Assembly: GCA_910578455.1 (NCBI GenBank) | Contig: CAJTQA010000045.1 | Location: forward strand, 1 to 27,724 | Source of the DNA: an uncultured Dorea sp. | GTDB taxonomy: Bacteria > Bacillota > Clostridia > Lachnospirales > Lachnospiraceae | DNA: 27,724 nucleotides | Direction of reading: 5' to 3' | In this document: one piece after another, positions 14,950 through 23,163 of the stretch | How the letters are laid out: each line of letters begins with the position of its first letter | Numbering within the stretch: position 1 is the first letter of the stretch | Translations under genes and position numbers: made by a program | The notes under the pieces: generated by a model | What the model saw: only the letters and a program-made list of their open reading frames with translations | Databases searched by the model: none | What the model was told of the DNA's origin: nothing

Positions 14950-16302
14950 TTATAAAGAATTTACAATCTCCTTGAACTTATCCCCGCGTACTTCGTAATT
15001 GGGAAACATGCCCCAGCTGGCACATGCCGGCGACAGCAGCACCGCATCCCCTCTCTCGGCGGTTCTTGCCGCCAGCAAGACAGCCTCTTCAAACGTGTCA
15101 GCCAAAACGTAATCATAAAACCCGCATTTCCTTGCATCCTCTGCAATCTTCTCCCTCGTCTGGCCAAGAAGGATCAGTTTCCTTACATTCCCGTCAAAGG
15201 ACTGTATCCACTGTGTGTAGTCAGAACCCTTGTCATATCCGCCGCCGATCAGCACCGTAGGCCGGTTCATTGCCTGTATGCCTTTGATTGCGGCATCCGG
15301 GTTGGTTCCCTTGGAATCGTTGTAGTATGCGACTCCTTCTTTTTCCGTCACATACTCTATCCGGTGCTCCACGCCCTTAAATGCCTTTACCGCCTTCCGG
15401 ATTGTCTCTATCGGAACCCCGTACACCGCTGCCATGGCAATGGCAGCCATATAGTTTTCATAGTTGTGGACTCCAAGGAGCTTAAGCTCTTTTACATTGC
15501 ATATAAGGATTTCTTCCGGATTCCTATAGATGATATTTCCGTCTTCCAGATAAATCCCTCTCTCTATTTTACGCTGGCTGCTGAAATATAGAACCTGGGC
15601 GGCAACCTTTCTTCCAAATTCCCTTGTGCGACCGTCTTCATAGTTCAGGATGCAGAAATCCTCCGCAGTCTGGTTCTTCGCAATGTTTTTCTTCGCATTC
15701 ACATAATTTTCCATTGTATGGTGGCGGTTCAGATGATCCGGCGTAAAGTTCAGAACCGCGCTCACCTTCGGACGGAAACGGGTGACCGTCTCCAGCTGAA
15801 AGCTGCTCATCTCCGCCACGGCGACAGACTTGTCCGTCATCTTATCCGCAGCCACCGTATAGGGATTTCCTATGTTGCCCACCACGAACACCTCTTCCTG
15901 GTGCGCCCTCATGATCTCGCCCAAAAGAGTCGTGGTGGTCGTCTTCCCGTTTGTCCCGGTGATGGCAAGGACGTCACCCTTCCCATACTCATAGGCAAGC
16001 TCCACCTCCCCGGTGACAGGAATCCCCTTCTCCCGCATCGCTGCCACAACCGGAAGGTCAAGCGGCACTCCCGGACTAAGGATTGCCAGGTCAAGCACGT
16101 CCAAAAGCTCCGCCGGAAAATCTCCGATCACAATCTCCGCCTCAGAGCTTTCACTCAGCTTTCCTTCCACATCTTCTTTTTTCAGCTTATCATTGCCATC
16201 GTACAAAACAACCTGCGCCCCATGTTTTTCCAAAAGCTCCGCCGCGCCGATGCCGCTTATTCCAGAGCCAAACACAAGCACCCTTTTCCCTGATACTTCC
16301 AT
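14950..16302 (-). CDS. murD: UDP-N-acetylmuramoyl-L-alanine--D-glutamate ligase MurD
   Basis: The 450-residue cytosolic Mur ligase adds D-glutamate to UDP-MurNAc-L-Ala. The N-terminal Rossmann-like domain begins KRVLVFGSGISGIGAAELL. The ATP-binding P-loop is GTNGKTTT (116-123). The central domain contains SSFQLETV, LNFTPDHLNRH and NDSKGTNPDA. The C-terminal domain ends with LLSPACASWGMFPNYEVRGD, as expected for MurD. The ATG at 16302 with GGGAGG five bases upstream is preferred over a longer reading to 16344 that overlaps mraY. It lies 14 bases after mraY and two bases before the ftsW ribosome binding region. Confidence 0.97.
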   Translation of the reverse strand: MEVSGKRVLVFGSGISGIGAAELLEKHGAQVVLYDGNDKLKKEDVEGKLSESSEAEIVIGDFPAELLDVLDLAILSPGVPLDLPVVAAMREKGIPVTGEVELAYEYGKGDVLAITGTNGKTTTTTLLGEIMRAHQEEVFVVGNIGNPYTVAADKMTDKSVAVAEMSSFQLETVTRFRPKVSAVLNFTPDHLNRHHTMENYVNAKKNIAKNQTAEDFCILNYEDGRTREFGRKVAAQVLYFSSQRKIERGIYLEDGNIIYRNPEEILICNVKELKLLGVHNYENYMAAIAMAAVYGVPIETIRKAVKAFKGVEHRIEYVTEKEGVAYYNDSKGTNPDAAIKGIQAMNRPTVLIGGGYDKGSDYTQWIQSFDGNVRKLILLGQTREKIAEDARKCGFYDYVLADTFEEAVLLAARTAERGDAVLLSPACASWGMFPNYEVRGDKFKEIVNSL

Positions 16303-16316
16303 ACTTTCCTCCCCGC

Positions 16317-17273
16317 CTACATAGCCATGAGCGCAATCAGGCATAAGAGTGCCGTCGCGATCGCAAATACAGCTACAACTCTCGTCTCAGACCATCCGCA
16401 CAGCTCAAAATGATGATGTATCGGCGCCATCTTGAAGATTCTCTTCCCGCCTGTCTTCTTAAAATATGTTACCTGTATCATGACTGACAGCACTTCTATC
16501 AGATAGATCATGCCGACAATGATGATAAATACCGGCATCTGAAGCATGTACGCCGTAGAAGCCACAAAGCCGCCCAAAGCTAAAGAACCCGTATCTCCCA
16601 TGAACACGCTTGCAGGATATACATTAAATAGAAGAAACCCTAGCAAAGCTCCTACCACCGCGCAGGTCACCGGCTCAATCCCGCTCTTTGTTCCTATCGC
16701 AACTACCGTAAAAAATGTAGCCACCAGCACCGTCACACTGGATGCCAGGCCGTCAAGGCCGTCCGTAAAGTTCACGCCGTTGACCGTACCGATAACCGCA
16801 AAGAACATAAGGGGAATCGCAAGCCAGCCAATGTCCAGATATTTTCCTCCCGAGAAAGGAATGAGCATCGCCAGCGGCACATCCGTAAATTTTACGATGT
16901 AAAATGCAAAGACTGCAGTGACCACTATCTGGAGCGCCATCTTCTGCTTTGGGAAAAGGCCGTCGGAGCGCCTCATGACAACCTTAAGGTAGTCGTCCAG
17001 AAACCCGATGAGCCCGAATCCAAGCGTCACAAAAAGAATCGGGATGATCTTCGGGAAGTCTTTAATGTAAAACACGGATGTAATCACAACGGCAAGGAGG
17101 ATGATAACGCCCCCCATCGTTGGCGTTCCCGTCTTTTTCAGATGAGACTTTACACCGTCTTCCCTCTCTGTCTGCCCCATCTTAAGCCTCCTTAATACGG
17201 GGATGATCACCGGCCCCATGATCACGCTCAGGACGAATGCCACAAGCACCGGCATAAAAACTGTATAATCCAT
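16317..17273 (-). CDS. mraY: Phospho-N-acetylmuramoyl-pentapeptide transferase MraY
   Basis: The 318-residue integral membrane enzyme transfers phospho-MurNAc-pentapeptide to undecaprenyl phosphate to make lipid I. About ten membrane segments are evident. Catalytic features are the paired aspartates in GFLDDYLKV (Asp93-Asp94), NGVNFTDGLDGLA (Asp171 and neighbours) and the histidine cluster APIHHHFELCG near the C-terminus. The substrate loop HLKKTGTPTMGG is present near residue 45. Its length fits the family. Its ribosome binding site is AGAGGTG, and a good promoter lies in the end of the preceding spoVD-type gene, so mraY heads a sub-operon mraY-murD-ftsW-divIB. Confidence 0.97.
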   Translation of the reverse strand: MDYTVFMPVLVAFVLSVIMGPVIIPVLRRLKMGQTEREDGVKSHLKKTGTPTMGGVIILLAVVITSVFYIKDFPKIIPILFVTLGFGLIGFLDDYLKVVMRRSDGLFPKQKMALQIVVTAVFAFYIVKFTDVPLAMLIPFSGGKYLDIGWLAIPLMFFAVIGTVNGVNFTDGLDGLASSVTVLVATFFTVVAIGTKSGIEPVTCAVVGALLGFLLFNVYPASVFMGDTGSLALGGFVASTAYMLQMPVFIIIVGMIYLIEVLSVMIQVTYFKKTGGKRIFKMAPIHHHFELCGWSETRVVAVFAIATALLCLIALMAM

Positions 17274-17318
17274 ACCACACCTCTTTATCTCTTTTGTTAT
17301 TTTTCCTTAATCTTTCCT

Positions 17319-17347
17319 AGTATACTTCATTTCTTATTCTTTTTCAA
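17319..17347 (-). promoter_or_regulatory. Internal SigA-type promoter for mraY-murD-ftsW-divIB
   Basis: On the minus strand, -35 TTGAAA (17347-17342) and -10 TATACT (17324-17319) are exactly 17 bp apart, each 5 of 6 to consensus. The -35 is in the last codons of the spoVD-type gene. It gives the essential downstream genes a start site independent of the upstream PBP genes. Confidence 0.6.
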
Positions 17348-19055
17348 TGCCAAGATACGGCAATACGTTCTCAAATATGTTTTTTACTACAGGCGCGGCG
17401 ATCGTTCCGCCGTAATATACCCCCTGGGGATTGTAGATTACGCACATTCCCAGCACCTGCGGGTTGTCTGCCGGAGCGAAACCGACAAAGGACGAGATAT
17501 ATTTGTTAGCGCTCCTGGGCAATGTCTGGGATGTGGCGGTCTTCCCCCCGATGTGATATCCCTCCACATATGCATTCTTCCCTGAGCCTTCCGACACAAC
17601 GCTCTCCAGTAGTTTCTTCATCGTCTCTGACGTTTCCTTTGAGACGATCCTTTTTCCATCCCCGTACTTGAACCTCTTCACCTCTTCCCCCTCCCTGTCC
17701 AGCACGCTGACGCCAAAATGAGGGGTGATGCGCTCCCCGCCGTTGACAATAGATGATACCGTAGTGGCAAGCTGCATCGGAGTGATCTGAAAAGACTGCC
17801 CAAAGCTCATAGTAGCAAGCTCCACCTGGCCGACGTTTTCTTTTTTGTGCATGATCGTTCCCGCCTCCCCAGGCAGATCCACCCCGGTCATCCCCATCAA
17901 GCCAAACTGCTCAAAATACTTATAGAAATTATCTGTGCCAAGCCTCAGCCCTATCTCGATAAACACCGGGTTGCAGGAATTCTGTATGCCTTTGACAAAC
18001 GTCTCCGCCCCGTGCCCTCCCACTTTATGGCAGCGGATCTTCCTGTCCTCCACAATCCTATAGCCAGGGCAGCTGAAATTGTCATTTAAGGACACCACTC
18101 CCTCCTCCAGGCAGGATGCGGCCGTGATTACCTTGAACGTGGAACCCGGCTCGTAAGTGTCGTTGATGCATCCGTTCCTCCACATCTGGTTCAGCGCGTC
18201 CTGTTTTTTTTCATCGGACATGCCCTTATCATCCCCGGTATTCAGGGTAAACGGGTCGTTTAAGTCAAACTCCGGCACATTCACCATCGCCAGTATTTCC
18301 CCGTTCTGAGGGTTCATAAGCAGGATTCCCACCTTGTCTGCCTGCTTTTCTTCCATAACCTTCTCCGCCATCTGCTGGGCGTACATCTGAATGTTGGCAT
18401 CAAGGCTTATCTTGAGCGTATTGCCTGCCACAGGTTCTACCCTGTCCTCTGCCACCCCGTCAAGCTCAATGCCTCTGGCATCAGTGGTTGTCAGTATTGT
18501 CCCATTCTTTCCCTTCAGGTATTCCTCATATTTAACTTCCAGCCCGATGATCCCCTGGTTGTCTCCCCCGGTAAAGCCAAGAACTTTGGATGCAAGCTCG
18601 CTGTACGGATAAAATCTCTTAAAATCCTCGTCTACCTTTACCCCCTCAAGCTCCATCTCTCTTATGCGGTCGCCTGTTTTCTTATCCACATTCGTCTTGA
18701 CTCGCTCCATGGAAGAGACTTTCTCAACCTTTGAACGCACCGCATCCTCGTCCATCTCGAGTTCCTTAGAAAGAGCCGCTATAACCTTTTCAGGCTCCTT
18801 CACCTGATTATAGATGACAGAGATCGTACATACCGTCCGGTTCGTAGCAAGCACCGTACCGTTTGCATCTATAATCTCCCCCCTGGCTGCCTTAATCTCC
18901 CTCTCCCTCTCATGCAGAGCCTCCGCCTTATCCTGATAATATTCAGCATCAAATACCATGAGGTATACAAGCCTTCCCACAAGGCCGGCGATGATGATGA
19001 CCGCGCAGAGAAAGACAACCAGGATCTTCTTTCGGTTATACGTTTTATTTTTCAT
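17334..19055 (-). CDS. spoVD: SpoVD-type class B penicillin-binding protein
   Basis: The 573-residue membrane-anchored transpeptidase is closest in detail to SpoVD, which is needed for spore cortex synthesis; the stretch GGDNQGIIGLEVKYEEYLKG is typical. It has one N-terminal membrane segment, a dimerisation domain and a transpeptidase domain with S305-TFK, SCN at 360-362 and KTAT at 505-508. The third motif is normally KTGT; the Ala replacement is worth noting but the rest is intact. No PASTA domain follows, unlike Bacillus SpoVD. The ATG at 19055 follows a terminator-like hairpin, and the only ribosome binding candidate (GGGG at 19071-19068) is buried in that hairpin. Expression may thus be tightly limited. 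Confidence 0.88.
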   Translation of the reverse strand: MKNKTYNRKKILVVFLCAVIIIAGLVGRLVYLMVFDAEYYQDKAEALHEREREIKAARGEIIDANGTVLATNRTVCTISVIYNQVKEPEKVIAALSKELEMDEDAVRSKVEKVSSMERVKTNVDKKTGDRIREMELEGVKVDEDFKRFYPYSELASKVLGFTGGDNQGIIGLEVKYEEYLKGKNGTILTTTDARGIELDGVAEDRVEPVAGNTLKISLDANIQMYAQQMAEKVMEEKQADKVGILLMNPQNGEILAMVNVPEFDLNDPFTLNTGDDKGMSDEKKQDALNQMWRNGCINDTYEPGSTFKVITAASCLEEGVVSLNDNFSCPGYRIVEDRKIRCHKVGGHGAETFVKGIQNSCNPVFIEIGLRLGTDNFYKYFEQFGLMGMTGVDLPGEAGTIMHKKENVGQVELATMSFGQSFQITPMQLATTVSSIVNGGERITPHFGVSVLDREGEEVKRFKYGDGKRIVSKETSETMKKLLESVVSEGSGKNAYVEGYHIGGKTATSQTLPRSANKYISSFVGFAPADNPQVLGMCVIYNPQGVYYGGTIAAPVVKNIFENVLPYLGIEKE

Positions 19056-19060
19056 GATAC

Positions 19061-19112
19061 ACAAAAACCCCGTAAAAGCTTTTGTATAACTTATTATTGC
19101 TTCTACGAGGTT
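19061..19112 (-). terminator. Terminator-like hairpin between ftsI-type and spoVD-type genes
   Basis: On the minus strand, 19112-19099 can pair with 19079-19066 to give a continuous 14-bp stem including two G-U wobbles, around a 19-base loop. A TTTTT run follows immediately. It starts at the ftsI stop codon and ends about ten bases before the spoVD ATG, so it could act as terminator, attenuator or translation block. Confidence 0.65.
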
Positions 19113-20952
19113 ATTCGCTTTTTGATACTTTTTCCACTCCCAGGTAGGGGAATATCTCCTTCATGATATCTGCTGCCATCTGTGTTGCAAATCCGCTGTT
19201 TGCCTGATTTGCAGAATTCGGCTCATCAATGACCACATACACGACTACCTGCGGATTTTCCTGAGGCGCGTAGCCGATAAAAGAAACAAGGTATTTCCCG
19301 TTTCCCCTTGGAAGTTTCTCAGCTGTTCCTGTCTTTCCTCCCACATCGTACCCTTCTATCTCCGCGTCTCCGCCGGTTCCCTCTTCCACGACTCCCCGCA
19401 TGTACTCCTTGATGATGGCGCTTGTTTCCTCCGAGATCGTGCGGCGAGACAGCACCGGGTCTTTATTCTCTGTCACATTGCCGTTCTCGTCCTGTATCCG
19501 TTTCACCACATGCGGCTCATAATAATCACCGCCGTTTATCAGCGAACAGAAACCTGCCGCAAGCTGTGTCACCGTAACATTAAAGTTCTGTCCAAACGCG
19601 TTAGTCGCAAGGCTGGCGGGATCCATGTTGTCTGCCGTATATAAAAGAGCATCCGTTGCCGCCTCCCCGGGAAGGTCTATCCCTGTGTATTCCCCAAACC
19701 CGAACAGCCTCTGGTACCGGCAGAATTCTTCCTTCCCGATACTGCTGCCGATCCTCATCAGCGCCACATTACAGGAATTCTCCAGAGATCTTTTAAGGCT
19801 CTGGGGGCCATGCCCGGAACGGTTGCTGCAATGGATGTCATGATCCCCGACGTGCAGCATGCCGCCGCAGTCATAGGACTCATTTCCGCCAAGGGCGCCT
19901 GTCTCAAACCCGGCAGCTATCGTAAACGGCTTAATAGTAGAGCCTGGCTCATAAGTACCGCTGACGCAGAAATTATTCCAGAGATTATTGAGCGCCTTAA
20001 TTTTGTCCTCATTTGACATCTCTTTTAACGCCTCTTTTGAATAATACTTCGTCAGATCCCTCGGATTGTTCAGGTCATAATTCGGATAGGAGGCTTCCGC
20101 CAGTATCTCCCCGTTCTGGGGGTTCATGACAATGACGGCCGTATTCTTGCTGCCCTCATCCCTCCTTGCCTCATTCTTATGCTTTTCATTGAATTCCAAT
20201 ATATGCTTTTCGACAATGCTCTGAACCTGGACATCAATCGTGGACATCACCGTGTTCCCATTTTCCGGTTCCTTCACGGTCCTCTCCACCGAGGAAACCT
20301 CGTCCAGATAGCCGTATTCACGTCCGTCCGTTCCATTTAAAATAGAATTGTAGGATGCCTCAATGCCGTTGCTGCCCACATTCCCGTCAACCGTAAATCC
20401 GATGACATCGCTTGCCAGAGTGTTGTACGGATATTTCCGCACATAGTCCTCCTCCAGCCAGATGCCTTTTACATACGGATGGTTCTCGTCGTCCGCCTCT
20501 ATCTTTTCAAATTCCTGGGCAGTTTCATAGTCAACACCCTTTTTCATGATATTGTATCTTCCGGAAGGATTCTTCTCTATCACTTCCCTGATGTCCTCAT
20601 CCTGTATGTCAAAACAGGACTTTAAGATCTCTATAGTTGGCTCTTTATATTTTTCATTGCTCAGCATCACCTTAGCGTCAAGGATCACATTGTAAATCCG
20701 TTCGCTGGTCGCGATCTTCGTGCCGTTCCTGTCCACGATGTCGCCTCGCTTAAAGGGGATTGTCCGGCTGCCGTACTGCTGCTGGTCCAGCACCACTTTC
20801 GTGTACTTATCCCCGCTGGACGCGTTAATATATGTAATCTTCCCGATCAGAAAAACAAAAATCAGCACAACCGCGCCAAAAGACATGACCAGCTTTTTTT
20901 GCATCAGCCTGCTGAATTTCCGTTTCAAAAAACTTTTTCTACGTTTTGCCAT
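19111..20952 (-). CDS. FtsI/PBP2-type class B penicillin-binding protein
   Basis: The 613-residue monofunctional transpeptidase probably crosslinks septal peptidoglycan as partner of FtsW. The basic N-terminus MAKRRKSFLKRKFSR leads into one membrane segment (about 22-42), then the dimerisation domain (TIPFKRGDIVDRNG) and the transpeptidase domain. All three active-site motifs are canonical: S338-TIK, SCN at 393-395 and KTGT at 540-543. No PASTA domains are present. It and the following PBP are tandem homologues, sharing for example YEPGST and the similar ends PYLGVEK and PYLGIEK. The gene starts 15 bases after ftsL with a GAGGG site. The division role is inferred from position. Confidence 0.92.
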   Translation of the reverse strand: MAKRRKSFLKRKFSRLMQKKLVMSFGAVVLIFVFLIGKITYINASSGDKYTKVVLDQQQYGSRTIPFKRGDIVDRNGTKIATSERIYNVILDAKVMLSNEKYKEPTIEILKSCFDIQDEDIREVIEKNPSGRYNIMKKGVDYETAQEFEKIEADDENHPYVKGIWLEEDYVRKYPYNTLASDVIGFTVDGNVGSNGIEASYNSILNGTDGREYGYLDEVSSVERTVKEPENGNTVMSTIDVQVQSIVEKHILEFNEKHKNEARRDEGSKNTAVIVMNPQNGEILAEASYPNYDLNNPRDLTKYYSKEALKEMSNEDKIKALNNLWNNFCVSGTYEPGSTIKPFTIAAGFETGALGGNESYDCGGMLHVGDHDIHCSNRSGHGPQSLKRSLENSCNVALMRIGSSIGKEEFCRYQRLFGFGEYTGIDLPGEAATDALLYTADNMDPASLATNAFGQNFNVTVTQLAAGFCSLINGGDYYEPHVVKRIQDENGNVTENKDPVLSRRTISEETSAIIKEYMRGVVEEGTGGDAEIEGYDVGGKTGTAEKLPRGNGKYLVSFIGYAPQENPQVVVYVVIDEPNSANQANSGFATQMAADIMKEIFPYLGVEKVSKSE

Positions 20953-20967
20953 GCACCCTCACCAAAC

Positions 20968-21504
20968 CTATTCTTTATCCGACTGTGCAAGTACGCCGTC
21001 CTCAGGGATGTCCTCATACTGCCTTACATAATCTGCAGACGGCCTGTCGTACTCCACCATCTGCTCCGGAGATGCGTACACCATCCCCAGATCCTTCTGT
21101 GCTTTTTCCCTGATCTCTTCCAAATTTACAGAGTCCATGACCGCATTGTATTTTGTATTGTTCTCTTCTTTCAAGCCGGCAAGCTCTTCCTGAAGAGCAG
21201 TGATATTTTTTGAATAACCGGTGAGGCGTGACTGCATCTTAACATAATTCACGCAGATTACCAGGCACAAAACCGCCGCTATGCTCAAAAACACCACGTA
21301 CCCGGGATTCATCCCCATTGCTCTCCTGCGGTTTCTCTGTACCTGAGGGCTTTCTTTTCTCCGTGGCCTCTCATGCGCCTGCCGCCTTGGCTCCTGCACC
21401 GGCTCCTGTTTCGGAACTACGTTTCCATACACATACATCCGGTTTCCCGCCGGAACATATCTTTGTCTGTTCGTAACTGACGTATGTCTTCCTGCCACGC
21501 TCAT
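20968..21504 (-). CDS. ftsL: FtsL-like division protein
   Basis: The 178-residue bitopic protein has a long basic, Pro/Arg/Gln-rich cytoplasmic N-terminus (about 80 residues), one membrane segment (about 84-104, MNPGYVVFLSIAAVLCLVIC region) and an external coiled coil (about 108-150, KNITALQEELAGLKEEN). It ends in an acidic tail. The coiled-coil pattern and the position between rsmH and the PBP gene are those of FtsL, which stabilises the DivIB-DivIC complex and links to FtsW/FtsI. Primary sequence conservation in this family is very low, so identification rests mostly on topology and gene order. The ATG has AAAGGGG three bases upstream. Confidence 0.82.
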   Translation of the reverse strand: MSVAGRHTSVTNRQRYVPAGNRMYVYGNVVPKQEPVQEPRRQAHERPRRKESPQVQRNRRRAMGMNPGYVVFLSIAAVLCLVICVNYVKMQSRLTGYSKNITALQEELAGLKEENNTKYNAVMDSVNLEEIREKAQKDLGMVYASPEQMVEYDRPSADYVRQYEDIPEDGVLAQSDKE

Positions 21505-21535
21505 CTTCCCCTTTCAATCATTTCCCAGCCATGCG

Positions 21536-22471
21536 TCAGCTGCGCTCAAAAATACGCAGCTTGGCACTCTTTGAACGGCTGTTTCCCTCCTGCTCCTCTG
21601 TTCCCGGCAGGATTGGTTTTTTTGTAACAATACTCCCCTTTGATACTTTCCCGCACACACACACCGGAAAGTCACTTGGACAGGTGCACGGATTCTCATT
21701 CTTGCGGAATGCGTTCTTCACGATCCTGTCCTCCAGCGAGTGGAATGTAATAATGCACAGCCTTCCACCCGGATTTAATATGTCAATCATGTCATCCAGC
21801 GACTCCCTCAAAACGTCCAGCTCCCTGTTCAGCTCAATCCTGATTGCCTGGAACGTCCTCTTCGCCGGATGGCCCGCTTTTTTCTGATACTTCATCGGTA
21901 TCGACTGCCTGATGATCTCTGTAAGCTGTCCTGTTGTCTCAATAGAACTTTTACCGCGTGACCTTACGATGTTCTTTGCGATATTCTTCGCAAATTTATC
22001 CTCACCGTAATCCCTGATCACGCGGTAAAGTTCCATCTCGCTATAGTCATTGACGATGTCCCTGGCCGTCACCTTCTGACGGGTATCCATCCGCATGTCC
22101 AGAGGCGCATCTTCCCGATAGGAAAATCCACGTTCTGCCGTATCTAACTGATAAGACGATACGCCCAGATCAAGGACGATTCCATCGACCTTGTCAATGC
22201 CCATATGATGGAGCAAAGACTTCATATCACAATAGTTGCTCCTTACTATTGTAACTTTTCCCCCGAAGTCTTTCAGACGGACGCCTGCCGCCTCGATGGC
22301 TGCGGCATCCTGATCTATACCTACAATACTCCCCTTGCTGCCTAGACTGCGGCATATCTCGTAAGCATGTCCCCCTCCCCCGAGAGTTCCGTCTACATAT
22401 ATGCCGTCCGGCTTAATGTTCAGTCCGTGAACGGTTTCATTAAGCAATACTGATTCGTGTCTGAACCCCAT
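21536..22471 (-). CDS. rsmH: 16S rRNA (cytosine1402-N4)-methyltransferase RsmH
   Basis: The 311-residue SAM-dependent methyltransferase (formerly MraW) modifies C1402 in the decoding centre of 16S rRNA. The start MGFRHESVLLNETVHGL is the family signature. The SAM-binding glycine loop is DGTLGGGGH (27-35), and LDLGVSSYQLDTAERGFSY and FHSLEDRIVKN are further characteristic blocks. The C-terminus has a Cys-containing stretch (CTCPSDFPVCVC), usual in the family. It is second in the cluster, 11 bases after mraZ with a GGGAGAGGA ribosome binding site. Confidence 0.97.
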   Translation of the reverse strand: MGFRHESVLLNETVHGLNIKPDGIYVDGTLGGGGHAYEICRSLGSKGSIVGIDQDAAAIEAAGVRLKDFGGKVTIVRSNYCDMKSLLHHMGIDKVDGIVLDLGVSSYQLDTAERGFSYREDAPLDMRMDTRQKVTARDIVNDYSEMELYRVIRDYGEDKFAKNIAKNIVRSRGKSSIETTGQLTEIIRQSIPMKYQKKAGHPAKRTFQAIRIELNRELDVLRESLDDMIDILNPGGRLCIITFHSLEDRIVKNAFRKNENPCTCPSDFPVCVCGKVSKGSIVTKKPILPGTEEQEGNSRSKSAKLRIFERS

Positions 22472-22482
22472 ATCCTCTCCCT

Positions 22483-22923
22483 CTAGATACTGAATCCACT
22501 TGCTTCCATGTCAGATGCAATATCCTCTATGCTAAGCTCCACTTCAGCATTCTTCTCATCCCATCTTGCCTTGTCCCAGATCTCGGCACGTTTCCCCATG
22601 CCGATGAAGACTACTTCTTTGTCAAGTTTCGCATAGTCCCTGAGGACAGATGAGATTAATGTCCTGCCTTGTTTGTCAAGGTCTCCGTCAATTGCACTTC
22701 CCTGAAAGAAGTAAGCAAAAGCACGGGCTTTTTTATCCGTGGTGGTGGGTAAGGCGTTAAGCTGTTCTTCGAAAGCGTTCCATTCTGTCTCGGGGTACAC
22801 GTACAGGCAATTTTCCATTCCTTTTGTTATGACGAAGTGCTCTCCCAGATCATCCCGCATCTTTGCAGGAATGATAAGTCTGCCTTTTGCGTCAATATTA
22901 TGGCTGTACTCACCCTTAAGCAT
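22483..22923 (-). CDS. mraZ: Transcriptional regulator MraZ
   Basis: The 146-residue protein has two tandem AbrB-like half-domains, each with the MraZ DXXXR-type motif: DAKGRLIIPAKMRDDLG near the N-terminus and DKQGRTLISSVLRDYAKL in the second half. MraZ assembles into rings and binds direct repeats in front of its own operon, usually as a repressor. It is the first gene of the division cluster and its upstream region contains a matching box array over a SigA-type promoter. The ATG has AAGGTGA upstream. Confidence 0.97.
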   Translation of the reverse strand: MLKGEYSHNIDAKGRLIIPAKMRDDLGEHFVITKGMENCLYVYPETEWNAFEEQLNALPTTTDKKARAFAYFFQGSAIDGDLDKQGRTLISSVLRDYAKLDKEVVFIGMGKRAEIWDKARWDEKNAEVELSIEDIASDMEASGFSI

Positions 22924-22952
22924 TGGAACTCACCTTCTTTCAAAGTGATCCG

Positions 22953-23028
22953 CCACTTGCATGTCGTTCGCACCACTTTCTACTACTTTTCACCACTCTC
23001 TACCACTTGAACCCATTGTAAACTACTT
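22953..23028 (-). promoter_or_regulatory. MraZ operator: 10-bp-phased box array
   Basis: On the minus strand AAGTGG-type hexamers start at exactly 10-bp intervals: AAGTAG (23028-23023), degenerate CAATGG (23018-23013), AAGTGG (23008-23003), GAGTGG (22998-22993), AAGTAG (22988-22983), AAGTGG (22978-22973), then one period skipped and AAGTGG (22958-22953). The known MraZ targets are GTGGG-type repeats with a 10-bp period in E. coli and AAAGTGK repeats in mollicutes. The array covers the promoter spacer, the -10 and the leader. Confidence 0.8.
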
Positions 23029-23043
23029 TTCAGGTGATTTCAA
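23015..23043 (-). promoter_or_regulatory. SigA-type promoter of the mraZ operon
   Basis: On the minus strand, -35 TTGAAA (23043-23038) and -10 TACAAT (23020-23015) are 17 bp apart, each 5 of 6 to consensus. Predicted start near 23008, giving a leader of about 85 bases that contains most of the MraZ boxes. Confidence 0.72.
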
Positions 23044-23098
23044 CCCCTTTTTTGAAAATTATCCTGATGCAGCATGCTTCCCTTTCTCTAAAAAACGC

Positions 23099-23135
23099 AA
23101 AAACAGAGCGTGTAGGCTGGTTCCCACACGCTCTG
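23099..23135 (-). terminator. Intrinsic terminator upstream of the mraZ operon
   Basis: A perfect 10-bp stem (23104-23113 with 23126-23135), a 12-base loop and TTTTT on the minus strand lie about 30 bases after the stop of the small membrane protein gene. It insulates the mraZ promoter from upstream transcription. Confidence 0.87.
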
Positions 23136-23163
23136 CTCTTTTAAAAAATATTTTTCTTTCTAT

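Noticed and set aside
16303..16344. Longer N-terminus for MurD reaching into mraY
   Set aside because: The internal ATG at 16302 has GGGAGG at ideal spacing and gives the normal MurD N-terminus; the extension overlaps mraY.
17334..20952. Duplicate or broken PBP genes from a recent duplication
   Set aside because: Both frames are complete and too diverged for a recent duplication; tandem FtsI-type and SpoVD-type genes are normal for spore formers.
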